Source: Roseimicrobium gellanilyticum (GTDB lineage Bacteria; Verrucomicrobiota; Verrucomicrobiia; Verrucomicrobiales; Verrucomicrobiaceae). Taken from it: a stretch of 64,000 nt of DNA. Made by a program: the position numbers and the translations under genes. The stretch is from NCBI RefSeq assembly GCF_003315205.1, contig NZ_QNRR01000003.1, positions 496,001 through 560,000 of the forward strand, written 5' to 3'. The notes beneath the pieces were generated by a model that was not told where the DNA came from, made no database searches, and was given only the letters and a program-made list of their open reading frames with translations. This document shows, one piece after another, positions 25,701 through 40,700 of the stretch. Position 1 is the stretch's first letter. The number at the start of each line of letters is the position of its first letter.

Positions 25701-28700
25701 GTCACCGATGGAAGGATCGGTGCTTTCAATCTTGCGCAGGATGCTGATGCCGCCCGTGCTGTCGAATTCGGCCACCCCATTGTCACCCAGCACCACGTCC
25801 GAGGCGGCATCGCCACCAGCGATGATGTTGTCCTTGCCGTTGCCACCCAGCACGGTGTCGACGCCCTTGCCCGCCTGGATGTCATCCGCATAGCATCCGT
25901 CCACTACAGCATCCGAGGTCTGGATCTTCAGGAGCACCCCATTCGCGTCAAAGGTGGCATTGCCATTGTCACCCACAATCACGTCGCGGTCATCACCACC
26001 CGTGATGAAGTCTCCACCCTGGCCAGCCAGCACCGTGTTGCTGCCGTTGCCCACCTTGATGGTGTCCACGTCACCAATCTCCGGACTGGTGGTGGTGATG
26101 TAAATAAGGACACCGGCGGCATTGAATTCAGCGTAGCCGTTGTCCCCCAAGACCACGTCGCTGTCATTGCCGCCGGTGATTTTGTCCTTGCCGAAGCCAC
26201 CGAAGACGGTGTTGCTTCCATCGCCCACTACGATCACGTCATCGTCTCCGATCGAGGGGTCTGTGCTCTGAATCTTGCGCAAAATGCTGATACCGCCCGT
26301 GCTGTCGAACTCGGCAAATCCATTGTCACCCAGCACCACATCCGCCGCAGCGTCACCTCCGGCGATGATGTTATCCTTGCCGTTGCCGCCCAGCACCGTA
26401 TCCGGTCCCATGCCCGCCTGGATGTCGTCGTTATAGACAGTCGCCAGGTAGCTGGCACTGCCAGTGAGCACCACCTCAGCATCCGTCGTGCGAATGGCGA
26501 GCAGCACTCCGCCGTCGTCAAAGGTGGCGCTGCCATTGTCACCCACAATCACGTCACGATGATCACCACCAGTGATGAAGTCTCCTCCCAGGCCCGCCAG
26601 CACCGTATTGCTCCCATTGCCCACCTTGATGGTGTCCACATCACCGATGGTTGGATTCGTCGTGGTGATGCTCACCAGGATGCCTGCCGCATTGAACAAC
26701 GCCTTGCCATTGTCGCCCACCACCACATCGCTGTCATTGCCACCGGTGATGTCATCCTTGCCAAAACCACCAAAGACCGTGTTGCCGCCATCGCCCGCCA
26801 CAATGATGTCGTCTCCGCCGATAGCGGGATCGGTGCTTTCGATTTCACGGAGGATGCTGATACCGCCGACGCTGTCAAACTTGGCAATACCATTGTCACC
26901 GAGCACCACGTCGTCGGCGTTGTCACCACCCGCAATGATATTGTCCTTGCCATTGCCGCCCAGCACCGTGTCAGGCCCCTTGCCCGCCTGGATGTTGTCA
27001 TCGTAGACAGTCGCCAGATAAGTTGGGGTGCCCGTGAGCACCACAGCCGCATCCGAGGTCTGGATGGCGAGCAGCACGCCGCTGCTGTCGAACGAGGCGT
27101 TTCCGTTGTCGCCAATGACCACATCGCGATCATCACCACCAATGATGGAGTCGCCACCCAGGCCGCCGATGATCGTGTTGCTGCCATTGCCCACAGAGAT
27201 GGTGTCCACATCTCCAATGGTCGGGTCGAGCGTCGTGATCTTCTTCAAGGCACCGCTGTCGTAGAACTCTGCGCTGCCATTGTCGCCCACCACCACATCG
27301 CGGTCATTGCCCCCCGTGATGTTGTCCGCCCCAATCCCGCCTAGAACCGTGTTGTCACCGTCGCCAGTCTTGATGACATCATCGCCACCAACCGTGTGGT
27401 CTGAAGTGGTGACCTTCGTCAGGACTCCTTCCGAATTGAATGTGGCATTGCCGTGGTCACCCACGATGACATCCCGGTTGTTTCCACCGGTGATCGCGTC
27501 GGCACCATCGCCACCCAGCACCGTGTTGCTGCCATTGCCCACGAAGATGTAGTCCGCGGCGCCCTTGGGATCAGTGATCAGGTTCGCAATCGTGACGGGG
27601 TCTGTGGTGGTAATGTACAGAAGCATGGCCGTCACAGGATCAAAGGTGGCCTCACCATGGTCACCGAGTACCACATCATCACCATCTGCCGTTCCGGTGG
27701 GCAGGAGGGTGACCTTGTTCACGTTGATGAAGTCCGTGCCTGCTCCACCGAGGACAATATTGTCGCCGCCACCCACATCGATGATGTCCGAGCCGCCAAT
27801 GTGCGGTGCCACGGTCCTGATGGAAGTGACAATACCGACCGCGTTGCGCGCAATGTAGCCGTTGTCCCCCAGAATCACGTCGTCACCGGTGCCTCCGTTG
27901 ATCACGTCCCCACCGGCGCCACCGATGATGATATTGCCCCTGCCATCCGCGCCGCCGGTGATGATATCCACGTCACCCAGGTCGTAGTCCGTGCTGTAGA
28001 TGTCACCCACATCCCCCACAAGTCTCGGGTCTGCGGCGATATTCGCCACCCCGCTGTCGCCCAGGATGACCTTGCCGCCGAGGGGGGCGTTGATGGTGTC
28101 ACCCTTGGCGCCACCCATGATGATATCGAATCCAGAGCCGCCCTCAATGGTGTCCTCACCGCCTATCGTAGGCTCGATGGTGTACACGCGGGTCACCACG
28201 GAGGCATTGTTGCGTTCCACCACACCGTTGTCCCCCAAGATGACGTCATCGCCGGTACCACCGGAGATCTCGTCATCGCCCGCACCACCAATGATGATAT
28301 TGCCTACGCCATCCGCACCACCGATGATTTCATCGTCATCGCCCAGTCCGGGATCCGTGGAGAAGACGTCATTCGTGGCCCCCGCCGCAGTACCGCCAAG
28401 GTTCGCCTCACCATGGTCACCAAAGATGATCTTCCCTCCGACCTGCGCGGTGATGGTATCCTTGCCCGCTCCACCAAAGATCACATCCCTGCCCGCATCA
28501 CCATCAATGATGTCCGTGCCACCGATGGCCGGGAGGCGCGTCGCAAATCGGCGGGCCTGATTGATACCACCGTCCGTCTGGAAGAAGGGCACGTAGAAGA
28601 TGCTGAATGGATCGGTGCTGCGTTCCAGAATGCTGAGGCCCAGGCGGGTCACCAGCGCGCCGGCGGCATTGAAGTACTCGATCACGCCATGGTCGCCGAA

Positions 28701-31700
28701 GATCGCGTCATCACTGCTGCCGCCTTCGATTTCGTCCGTGCCGGCGCCGCCGAAGACCATCAGGGAGTGCGTGGACGTTGATCCGTAGAACTTGTCGTTT
28801 CCGTCGCCAAGGTTCACCGCGAGGTCACCATTGGTCGCGGCATCAAGGTTCACAGTCACCTTGTCATCGCCACCACCGGTGTTCAGGATGGTGATGTTGC
28901 GGAAGCCAGGGCGCTGCGCCGTGCCATCCACGGTGAAGGTGTCGTTCTTGTCGCCCAGGTTGATCTCAGTGACCTCCACATTGTGGAAGGTGATGCCACC
29001 GTCAAAGGTACGCAAATCCGGCTGACCAGGCTGACCGTAGTCGAGTGTGAGGCCGGAGCCCATGTTCAAACCGGATAGATTCTTGAACTCATTCAGACGC
29101 GCGATGATGTCAGCCATCAACGCGCCGTACTCTGCCGCGATGCCGGAGGCATTCACCGGATTACCCAACCGGCCCGTGTCGGCAGACTGGCTGCCATGGT
29201 TGAAGACATGGATGGTATCCACCACCACACCGGACTCGGTGATATCTAGCGTGGGCAGCGCCACATCCGCTTCGGTAGGCAGCTTGATGCCAGGGCTGAG
29301 GGAGCGATCCTGGCCAGGCATTGCATCGCCTTCGATCAGCAGCGGTCCCTGAATCTTCACCGTGGTGTGTGGCTGCGGCGGGAAGGTGTGGATGGACTGG
29401 CCGCCGGTCTCAGCTGGTGCGTTCGGGTTCACACTGAGCTTCACCATGAAGGCATCGTCCCAGTTCGTGGCATCGAAGGTCACCGTTGATACCGTCGCAT
29501 TCTGATTGAGCTGGCCACTGGTGATCGTGCTGCCCACGGCGGCGACGCCAGCCACCTTCAGCTTCGTTGCCGCCTGGGATCCTGCTGCATCCTGGATGCT
29601 GAATGCCCCAAGCCCGGTGGTGTGATCCAGAATCGTCAGCAGATGCGTGTCTGCATCGAAGGTCACCGTCACCTTGCCCGCGTTGCCCGCAGCGGTATTC
29701 ATCCGGTTCACCACATCTGCAAGCGTCACGGCTCCGTCGAGGTTCACACCGAAGCTGGAGCCACTCTTCGTGGAGAAGGTGAGATCATGGGCAGCCGTCC
29801 CATTGGTGGAAAGCAGGAAGTCGTCGGAGCCGATTCCCAAACGGGTGAAGAGCGAGATGCCCAGCTCCACATTGGTGGCGAAACGCGGATCCAAGGGATC
29901 AAAGGCGGAAATCAACGTGTTGCCATCGCTGCGGATGACCACAGTCACCGCGGAGGTTGGGGCCTTGGTCAGCTTGATCGTGTAGTAGTCCGGCGTGGTC
30001 TCGGTCACCGTGGTGACACCATCCGGATTGCCCGAGGCATCCACCGGCGTGACGATGATGCCGCCAGTATTCTTGTCCGTGATTTCCACCGTGATGCGGG
30101 ATTCATCCACCGCGTTGGCGTACACTCCTGCTCCTGAGGAGGAGGAGATGCCGTGGACGATGCGGGCCACCAAGAAACGGGCGTCACCATCATCCTGTGC
30201 CGTCACACGAACCTCGAACGGCTCATTCCAGTTGGATTCGTTGAAGGTGATCGTGTTGCCGGAGATGCGGCCTGCCTGTGCCAGCAGGGCCGCCGCGAAG
30301 GTGAGGAATCCATCCGGATTATTCAGCGTGACGGTCACCGTCTCGCCAGCATTCGGCTTGCGTGTCAACGAGATGAGATAGGTCGCCCCGTTGCCGCCTT
30401 CGATGATTTCCAGTGTGTCCGAATTCTTCGTGACGATGAGGGCCGCCTCATCATTGTCGATCAAGCGCACATCCACCGGCGTGATATCCTTGCGATCGAA
30501 GGCTGCGTTGTTGCTGGTGACGGAATGGATGATGGAAATGGTCTGCTCACCTTCCGCCACGGCGTCATCCACGGCCTTGATGTAGATCGTCTGTGTGCGG
30601 CTCCAGGCGTTCGGGTCGATGCCGGTCTTCGTGGAATCAAACACCAGCACGAGTTCGGAGTAGAAGTTCGCACCATCGGTAGAAACGAGGACCGAGCCGC
30701 CGTTGGGCAGGAACTTCGAACTCGCCAGTGCCGCCGCTACTGTGAGATACACCACGGTGGGATCGGACGGCGCATTCGCCGCCATGTTCAGCGTATAACT
30801 ATCCGTCAGCGAGATGCCGGAGTCGAGCTCACCCACCATCGTGCTGCCATTCGATTGGGTCACCACGACCACACCCGTCGGGCCCTGAGCCACGCTCGCC
30901 GGGATGCCCGAGGCAAAGACGCCATCGAAATCAGGGTCATCACTGAAGAGGCTGTGATTGATCACACTGCTGCGGCCTTCCGTGGAAGCGGCCACCACCG
31001 GCGTGGTAACATCCCCAGCCACATAGAAAGTGTCACTGCCCGCGCCACCCACCAGTGTGGTGACCAGATCTGGATGCGTGCTGAGCACATAGAAGTGGTC
31101 ATCACCCTCCATCCCGTCCACCTGCACCTTCTGCACCGACTTGAAGCTCACGTTCAGACCCGCGCCGAGCACGCCGTCCTTCGTGATGACGAACACGTCT
31201 GCCGCTTCCGTTCCGATGACCACCAGCGTGTTCGTACCCGCGCCGCCATCAATGCCCACCGGCGCGTTCATGTTGTACTCCACAAGGTCATCGCCATCAC
31301 CGCCGTTCACTTCCGTGTCACCGGAAGCGATGTGGTTGGTGCCCTTCAGCAGGAAGGCGCGTACCACGAAGTAATCGTTGCCGTCCTCGCCGTAGAGCTT
31401 GAGGGTCGCCTTGTTGCTGAAGACATTGAAGATGTCATCACCATCACCACCGTAGGCCACGCTGGCGAAGCTGATGCCACGGCTGAGGAAGCCCACGGTG
31501 GTTTCGATGGTGCCAATCTCGTCGCCTGGAGCCACCATATTCGGAGACACGCGGGTGGCGCCAAACACCTGGCCAAACTGGAAGAAGTCGCGACCGCTGC
31601 CGCCATCGAGCGTCATCAGTGCGCTGTTGTCATCCACGTAGAAACGATCATCGCCGTTCGCACCATTGATGCGCAGCACGTTGATGGAGGAGTCATAGTT

Positions 31701-34700
31701 GATGCGCTCGTACTCGTCCCCGAAGAGGCTGGTCGCGCCCGCCGGAGGCGTAAGCACGAAGAGAGCACCCGTCGATGCGCCCAACTCAGGCAGCACGGTG
31801 CCGGAGCTGAATGTCTGGCTGATCCAAGCCGAGCCATTCCACTGGTACACACCCGCAAACACCGTCGCGGACTGATCCGCAGTGAGCCGGAAGAGCGCAC
31901 CCACACTGGCGCCAGCCGCCGGGAGAGCTGTGCCCGAGGGAGCCTCCTGCACCACCCAGCGGGAGCCATTCCAGCGGTACACATTCTGCCAGGCCTGCAT
32001 CGCCGCCACGAAGCCGGCACGCACCAGGAAGATGTCCGCGGCACCGGTACCATTGATGGTGAGCACATCCGCCCCGTCATCTGCGGCCCCACTGTCATGA
32101 ATGCGGATGAGAATATCCTCAGCGGCAGACGTGTTGATCACATAGTGGTCCGTGCCCGCCTGACCATCCACATCCACACGGTTGCGATACTGCGGGTTCT
32201 CATGGCCATTCGCCAGTGAGCCAGGTCCGGTCTGCGCAGGCAGGAACTTGTGCGCCACATCAAGCGAGGGCAGGCGATCCAAGGTGATAAGGTCATCCCC
32301 TGCGCCACCCCAGATGCGGAAGTGGCCCACCAGCGCCTCAGGGCGCAGCGTGATGGTATCAGCCGCCGCGCCACCGTAGATGTCCGTGGTGGTAGCGGCA
32401 GAGAGGGAACCCTCAATCAAAATCTCGACTGGTGAACCAGCTCCGGGGGCTGCGTGATTCCCCTTGAGCTCCATGGTCGTTCCCGCGATGAGCTTGCTGC
32501 CGGCGGAGAGGAAGATGTCATGGGTGGCCCGCAGAGTGATGGAAGTGCCCGCCTCAAGGGTGGAACTGCCGATGACATCCATGTCACCACCAACCTCCGC
32601 CAGAATGAAGGTGGCGGTCTTGATACTGCTGGCACCGCTCACCTCAAAATTGCCGCCCACAGCGGCGGTAAATGAAGAGCCTGCCACGAACTTCGATACA
32701 CCCGTAAGCTGGAAGTCCGACCCTGCGGTCAACTGCACATAGGACGATGTCGCCGTGATGGTGCTGGCACCACTCACGATGATGCTACCGGTCGCCTTCG
32801 CGGTGAAGGTGGTGCCCGCAATGATCTTCGCCTTGTCCGCCGTGATGCTGGCAGTACCAGAAGCCTCTTCCTTGTTGAAGTCCGCCTCAAGATGGATGGC
32901 CGAAGTGGCGGTGATTTCCACGCCCTGCTGGATCTCCACCGCATCCCCAGCCAGCACCGTGATGGCACCCTGGATAGTGTACACCACCACATCACCATCC
33001 ACGAGTCCGCTTGAAGCACCTACGTCAATGGTATTCGCTGTGGCATTCACCTTCGTGCCATCGAACGTCACACGCTTGGGGTCGATACCATGCTCCGTAG
33101 CGACAGTGAGGAAGTGCAGCAGCGCGGTGTTCGTGGGTGTGCTGAGGTCAATCACACTGCCCCCCGCATCCAGCAACCGGATGGTGGTGCCATCCACCAC
33201 CTTGACCTTGTACGTGGCTCCAGAGAGGAGATTCACGAGCGGGGAACCCACACTGCCGGTGGTGATGAGCTTGATGCCCGTGAGAATCCTCACGAAGTCC
33301 GCCGTGGCGTCGCTGCCATCCTTGGAGAGGATGAGGATTTGATCCTTTGCGATGATGTCCTGACTGATAGTGACCGGGCTCTGGTTGTTGAAGACCACAG
33401 AGCCGCCTGATTCAAAGCCCGCAGCCGCACTACCTGCCGCGCCGCCCGTGACACCACCCACCGTGACGGCACCAGTATTCTGGATGAAGAGACTGCCTGT
33501 GGTCGCCTTGCCCTTGATGTTCCCCGTGCGGGTGGTGATGGGACGCAGCTCGCTGCCAATATGGTCCCTCGCGAGGAGCCACAGGCTGCCAGACACGGCA
33601 TTGTCTCCGCTGGCAAGACCATTGTAGATGCTGCCAAACGCATTGGTGACGAATGCCGTCGAGCCGGTTCCAGCGGTGACCACGCTCAGGTAGAGATCTC
33701 CCGAGGTCTCCATGAGGAAGGTGTTGTCAGAGCTGGAGGAGGTCAGCAGTCCTACCACGCCGGCATTGTTGTAGTCGCTGTTGACGTCGAGATCATTGTT
33801 CAGGTCGCCAATGGAACCGATGGTCGCGGTGAGCGTGATGTGGTTGCCCAGGACATTCGCCTTCAGACGTGGACCAGTGGTCACATCGCCGGCACCGGTC
33901 GGGTTCGCAGGGTTGTAGAAGACAGGCGCGGTGGGATCCACGACGTCTGCTGCATCCAGGATGGAAAGTTGCGCCTTCAGGTCGACATCACCATTCTTCG
34001 AGAGCACGACTCGCAGGTTCATGTTGCCCGCAGTCTCAGCGATCCAGATGCTGCCCTCCGCCACGGCCGTGAGCGTGCCGGAGTCTGCCACGTCCACCTC
34101 AAGGTGATCCGCCGGCCCTCCAGAGACACCGGCCTCACCGATGGCCGCGCCTGCCTTGAGTTCAACCAACATGCCCTTCACCTTGGTGAAGTTGTTGTTC
34201 AAGGCATCAATGATGGAGCCATCCGCCTCGAGGTGCACCGTTCCCTCCTGGGAGTACACACTCTCAATCTCCATGTTCCCGGCAGTGTTTCCAGAAACAT
34301 GCTCGGAGATATACACATCCCCCGAGGCGCGGGCTGTCAACGTGCCACCCGCGAAGAGATTGGTGAAAAAGGGCGTGGTGTACGAGCCGATGGGGCCGAG
34401 CGCAGACTCCAGGATGGTATTGCCGCCGACAATGTTGGCCGCGCCGGGTGCACCGGCGTTGATGATATCGAGCGCACTCTTGATGCGCACGCTGCCCGGT
34501 GCCCCTGCGGTACCGGCCGTGACCTGCGCGATGCGCATTGTGGTATCCAACAAATTGTATTTCGCGGAACCAAGGAAGACATTGCTGCTCGCGGTCGCGG
34601 TGATGGTACCGGTCGCGTAGATGTTCACGTCATCGTTCTGCTCAATGACGATCGCCGTCACCGTGGGAACGCTGCCGCGGGTGAACTCCAGCGTGGCGGC

Positions 34701-37700
34701 AGTGGCTTCCGTCGTCACTTTGTCATACACGGACAGGGTGAGCGTCGAGGCCGTCACCGCAGCCACCTTGAAGTACTCATCTCCCGTGGCATTGGCCGAG
34801 CTGCCGGCAATGCGCACCAGCGAGCCTACCACATAGCCATCTGTGATCCAGCTGCCGGAAGTCCGGGTGATGGTATCCGCCTTGCGGGTGCCATCTTGAT
34901 TGTAACCATTGTAGCTGAAGGTGACCTCCACCTGCTGTGATGTGCCCTGCTTGGCAAAGCGCGGGTCGAGCACGATGGGCAGGATGGTGACGGCACGGCC
35001 GCTTTCGGCGATGAGCGTATCGGTGGCGACCAGGGTGATGGTATCCCCACTGACGGAGAAGATGGTGTAGTAGGAGAGCCCCGGTGTCGTATTGCCCGTG
35101 GCTCCGGTGACCTTGATGGTCATGCCCGCGGTGAGCCCCGCCCAGGCGCTGCCGTTGGAAGTGCGAATGGTCGCCTTGTTGCCACCATTCGTGGGAGTGA
35201 AGTTCACCGTAGCGTTGATCTTCGCGCCACCGAGGAAGGAGACATCCGCGCGCTCCGCGGCCGCCATGGCTACGACCTCATTCGCGGTGAACACATGACC
35301 ATCCAGAAGGATGGTGACCGGTGCCGTGGTACTGCCCGCCTGTCCTCCGACGATTTCCAGCGTGACATTCGTGCCCACGATGTTCGGAGATTCATCTTCC
35401 GCACGAGTGCTGGTCACCGGCTTGAGCAGGCCTGCTCCCACCAGGCGGGTGAGCTCATCTTCCGTCCACACCTTGATGCTCGCCCGGATTTCCTGCTTCT
35501 TCGCGGTCGTGGCCACGTAGACAAAGCTCGGATTAAAGCTGGAGGGCAGCGTGCCGCCGAAGTAGGTGGTGAACTGATCCTTCAGCACCTTGTACTGCAC
35601 GGTGCGGGCGTTCTCGATCGTTGCGATGGCATTCTGCACCTCGGTCGCATTCATCCCCTCGCCTGCATAGAAGGCCTCATAGTAGGCCCGCTCTGTCGCG
35701 GTAAGGAGCACCTTGTCTGCAGCAACGTTGTAGCTTGCATGGAACTGCCAGAAGGTGCGGTATTCCTGCTGCTTGCCGGCTTCATAGGCACTGATGATGG
35801 AGAGAATCTTGTTCTCCGCAGCGCCGGTGTAGACAAGGTTGCCATTGATGTCCTTCGTGTAGTTCGTCAGAGCCAGTGAACCCCATACTCCGGCCCGCAG
35901 GGCATTGTAGGAACGTTCATCACGCACGCGGGTGCTGTTCGCGTCGATCAGCGAACCATTGTCCACCCGGATCCAGACCGTGCCCGTGGTGATGACCTGG
36001 TTGATGAGCATGTTGCCAGCGCTTTCACGCAGGAAGACATTGCCCTTCGCGTTCACGGTGACGTCGAGGATGTCGGTCGCGGTGGCCCCTGGTGCGAGCA
36101 CACCGGAGTTGATGACTATCGGGCGGGCGGTGTCCATGCCCACGCCACCAGCGAGCGCGGTCATATTGAGCTTGCCGCCAGTCACAGTACCACCATACCA
36201 GGTGTTGCTGTCCTGCCTGGCCACTTTGATGGCGCCTTCGGCCTTGAGCACCACCGCGCCTCCGTTGGTGGCCGTGATTTGATCCACATGCAGATCGCCG
36301 ACAGTCTCATTGAGGTAGATGCCGCCATCCAGCGTCACGGCCTTCAAGCTTGGCCGTGCCGTCACTTCCGCCCACTTGCTGGTGTCACCGTAGTTCGCGG
36401 TGCCGAGGTTCACCTCAGCAGGGCCACCAAGGTAGCGATAGTACCTGTCACCATGCTGCACCACATCCTGGGTGGTGGGCAGCACCTCAGACCAGAGGGC
36501 CTTGTTGAAGTAGTCGGTGCTGGCGAGATTGATGGTAGCTGTGTTACCCAGATACTGGTACACGCTGCCTGCCCTGCCCTGACCGATGAAATCGCTCGCA
36601 AGGCGAACGGTGCTGTACTTGATCACCGCCTGCGATCCGGCCGAGGACAGGAAGTTGAACTCAGGAGTATTGAGGTACTTGCTGCCCTGAGTGCTGACAT
36701 ACAGGAAGGCAACATCTGTAATGTTGGTCTTCAACGGGCTGGTCGGTGTGCCGATGCCCGTGCCCGCCTTGAGATCAATCCGGCGGCCGCTCACCGAGGC
36801 ATCGCCACCCACGGCAGTGATGGATCCATTGGTGTGAATGGTGGTGACACCCGTGGGATTGAGCACGGCACCGTTGATCTCAACGCTTCCACCGTTCTCC
36901 GACTTGACGGTGATGGTGCCTTCCTGACCGCCGATGAATCTGATGTTGATGCTCTTGGCGGCAGCAATCGAATGCGTGTGCATGATGGACTGCCCCACGA
37001 TCTGCTGATAGTCGCTGACGTAGATGTGGCTGCCATACCACGTCCAGTAGTCATCGTGATACACCTCCTGCACCCCCGTATCGCTCGTGGTGATCGTGGT
37101 CTGCTTGTAGTTGTACGGATCCGTGGCGCTGGTCGCTCCGCTCAGGTCGGCCGTTTCAGAAACGTACTTGTAATAGTAGGGACCGCTACCCGCATAGTGA
37201 GGAGTTCCCTGCACCTGAATGGAATCCCACTCAATGTTCTCAGTGGCGAAGACGTCAGGGATGAATCCGCCCCAGGATCCTGACTCCACGTGCTTTCTCT
37301 TGATGAGGTTCTGGTCGACCTCGGTGGTCCATCCGTAGCGCCAGCCTGAGGCTGGATTGTAGAAGTGACTGTAGCCGCCCAACAGGGTGGTCGTTCCTGG
37401 GTGGGAGGGATTGGAGGAGCCATTGGTGGAGAGGCTCACGCCCGTGGAGGTCCACTGGTAGATGGAAGTGTAGGGCGTGTTGGCTGTGTGGCCATCCGTC
37501 GTCCCGGCGGATGGCGAGCCACCTGCCTTGTCGTAGATCACCAGCGTTCCCGCGCCGCGCTGGGAGACATCCAGGCGGTTCACCAGGATGTCCTTGGAGG
37601 TGTTGTTCGTGATGGTGATGGTGGCGTAGCCGCCGAGAATCCGGATTTCACCCGTACCGGTGTTCAAGACGTTGCCGAAGAGTTCCACGTGCCCGCCGCT

Positions 37701-40700
37701 GGCGCGGAGCTCTTCCACTTCAAAGCGGTCCTCGATGGTATTGAAGTACACCGAGAAACCTGGATAGGTGGAGGATGTGCGGTTGAGATAGAGGCGGCCT
37801 GCCTGGCCCGCATTCATCATGGCCTGCGCTTCGGCGAGTGCCAGGCTGTTATCGAGAACGAGGTTGTAGGTGTCGCGACCGCTCTGGATGACGCCGTTGA
37901 CGTTGATGTACTCTGCTTCGATGTGGATGCGATCACCATACAGGTTGTAGTTCGCCAGATCCCTGAAGCCCGGGGCAAACGACTCCCGGATGAGCATGTG
38001 GTTTGCCTTGATGAGGTTGACCCCCGAGGTGTTGGCCAGCGCGTAGTTGACGGTACCCTGCGAGAGCGTCTGACCAGCGAACCACCAGCCAGCGGGCAGC
38101 GGGACGAGACCGAAGAAGCTGTGGTTGTACAGGCCGGCCCCAAGCACGATGTCGTTGAGCGCATCCACCAGGGCGGCCTGACGCTGGTAGTCGCTGAGGG
38201 TGGTATTCTGCAGCGTTTGCTTGGTCGCCGTATCGATTTTGCTCCACAGGAGGTAGGAGATAAGGTCCCCTCCCGCAGAGAGACGATTCAGCAGGTAGTC
38301 GAAATTCTTGATATCCGTGATGTTGAAGAGCACGCCAATCGTGGAAGCGAAGGCGAGATTCCACTGTGTGGATCCTTCGACCGCAGGGACCACCCCCGGT
38401 GCGGTGGCTGCACCTGCATTGTACGTGCCGGAGGTGGCAGGTCCCAGCAGACTGGCTGGCTCTCCACCGATGGCGTAAGTTGTAAGACCACTCACGTAGA
38501 CATCACCACCGGCGATGACCGTGAGATTCTTTGCGCGCACGGCACCGAAGATATTGATGCTGGCAGTGCCGCTGGTGTGGGTCTCGAGCAGGACATTGCC
38601 CAGATCATTGTACAATCCTGTGCCGCCCGCATCTGGACCCAGCACCGTGATGCCTGGCCACGGATAGGTGCCACCACCAGGAGCCGAGACAGAGTTTACG
38701 TTCAGCGTGTTCCTGACAATGATCTGCGGAGTGTTGCTCCCCGTCGGCGGTGGCGGCACTGCGAAGCTGGCGGTCCTCGCTACTTCATGCAGATCCACGC
38801 CGCCATGGTTGAGACTGTTGTCGATGCCCGCCTGGATGGCATTGACCGCGTTGACATCCGCCTGGCTGGTCATCAGCTTGCCATTGTAGAAGAGGCCCAC
38901 CACCACGGAAGGAATGGTGATGCCCTTCAGCTCGATGAAGAAGGGCGTATTGTTGATGATCTCGACCGTGACATCACTTGGTGCGAGGAATGTACCGGTG
39001 CCGTAGAGCTGGTCTGCATCCACCTCAATGCGGCCACCCTGTGCCCAGATGGGATCCACCACCACCACCATCACTTCACGGGTGGCGAAGAACTCTACCA
39101 TGTTACCGGTGACCGGATCCCGGACCAGGGTCCTCTGACCATTGGCCGTGAGCTCAATCTGCAGCCTGTTGATTTCCGCCTCGTAGAAGGCCTTCAGCGT
39201 AGCGTTCTTGGCTCCGAACTGTGCCAGGATGATGCGTGCCTCGCGAAGCTGCTGCACCAAGTTACTCTCGAGTTGACGAACTCCCGGAGTGAAGGAAATG
39301 CCGGGGCTGGCGGTGAATCCAGTGATCGAGGGAGAACCGGCGCTGGTGCTCCAGGTATTGAGCACGAGCGACTGATCACGGGTGATGCCAGTCTCGACGG
39401 TGCCGTTCATCTCCACGAAGCCTTGGGCTTCGGCCAGGATGTTCCCTGCATATTGTTCGGCACTGCTGCCCCCCAGGGCATCCGCAATGCCGCTCACCCA
39501 GCTCACCGTCTTCGCCTTGCCCACCATCGTGGCGATGGCATCCTTGCCCGCGAAGAGACCGGCCTGGCGCGCCGTTTGCAGGAGCGAATTCAGGCTGATG
39601 GTGATCTTGTTCTGCGCGAAGAGGAACGCGCTCGCATCAATATCCGAAATCGGGATGGCGGATCCAGCAAAGCCGTCCCAGCGGGCTTCAATCTTGTAGA
39701 CGTCCGCCGCATTCACGATGTCCAGCTCCGAACCACGTCCAGCGCTGAGGTTGAGATTGCCATAGGCACGCAGATGCGTGGGTAGGGCCGCAGTGCCGGA
39801 CTCGATGATGATCGAGTTCTGGGGAGTGATGCGCACCAGCGTTTCACCAAGAGCGACCGTGGCTGCGCCGAAGGTATCCGCAGACACTGTCACCTTCACA
39901 TCCGCCTGGCCACGGGCGGAAAGGTCAAGCGCACCAGGGCTGAGGAGCACCGCACCGGGGCCGATACGAACGATGGCCTCCATCAGGTCCGTCACGAAGG
40001 TAGCGTCTGCTCCGGCACCAGACAAAGCCCCGGCGGTGAGGAACGCAACGGTATCCACCGCATTGATGATGTTAAACGCCCGGAGCTTGAAGATGCGCTC
40101 ATTCGAGATGATACCCACCACCTCAAGCCTTGCATTTGCGGCAATGGCGACCTCTGTGGATAGGCTGACGTGAATGTCACTGGTGGCCCCAGCAGCGCTC
40201 GCGATGCCACCGGTGGTGCCATAGATGTTGTCACCGTCGGAATCAGGCCGGTCGATGCGGTTCGTGGCGCTGATGTCGATGCTGCGCGCCTTGATATTCG
40301 CGCCAGTCTTCACATAAGCATCCACCGAGGAAGTCACGTCGCTGTCAGCATCCGCACCGGAACCGGAAAGGAACCCATAAGCATCCGTTTTGACGCGTGT
40401 GTTGAAGGTGGCCTGATGCGTGGCGACCAGGGTGAACAGACCTGTGCCACGGGTGGTCAGGTCGATGTTTCTTGTGGAAGAACCTTCGCCAATCCCGGCT
40501 GCAGTCGTGCTGGTGTTGTGAGTTGTCGGCTCGGCAGCGGCCGCTCCCACCACACCACCGGCGCCGGCGGTGGTCTCCGCATAGTTGTTGTCGTTGCCGG
40601 AGGCGCTGATGGAGAGCGTGGAGCCGGTGAGTTTCACACGGTCTCCGAAGTAGCTGTTGGTGGTACTTGTGGAGGAGGCGGTGGATTTGGTGATCCCCAC

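Noticed and set aside
23170-28900. Regular repeats as a possible CRISPR array
   Set aside because: The repeats are coding, 174 bp long, in frame and without short unique spacers; no cas genes are near.
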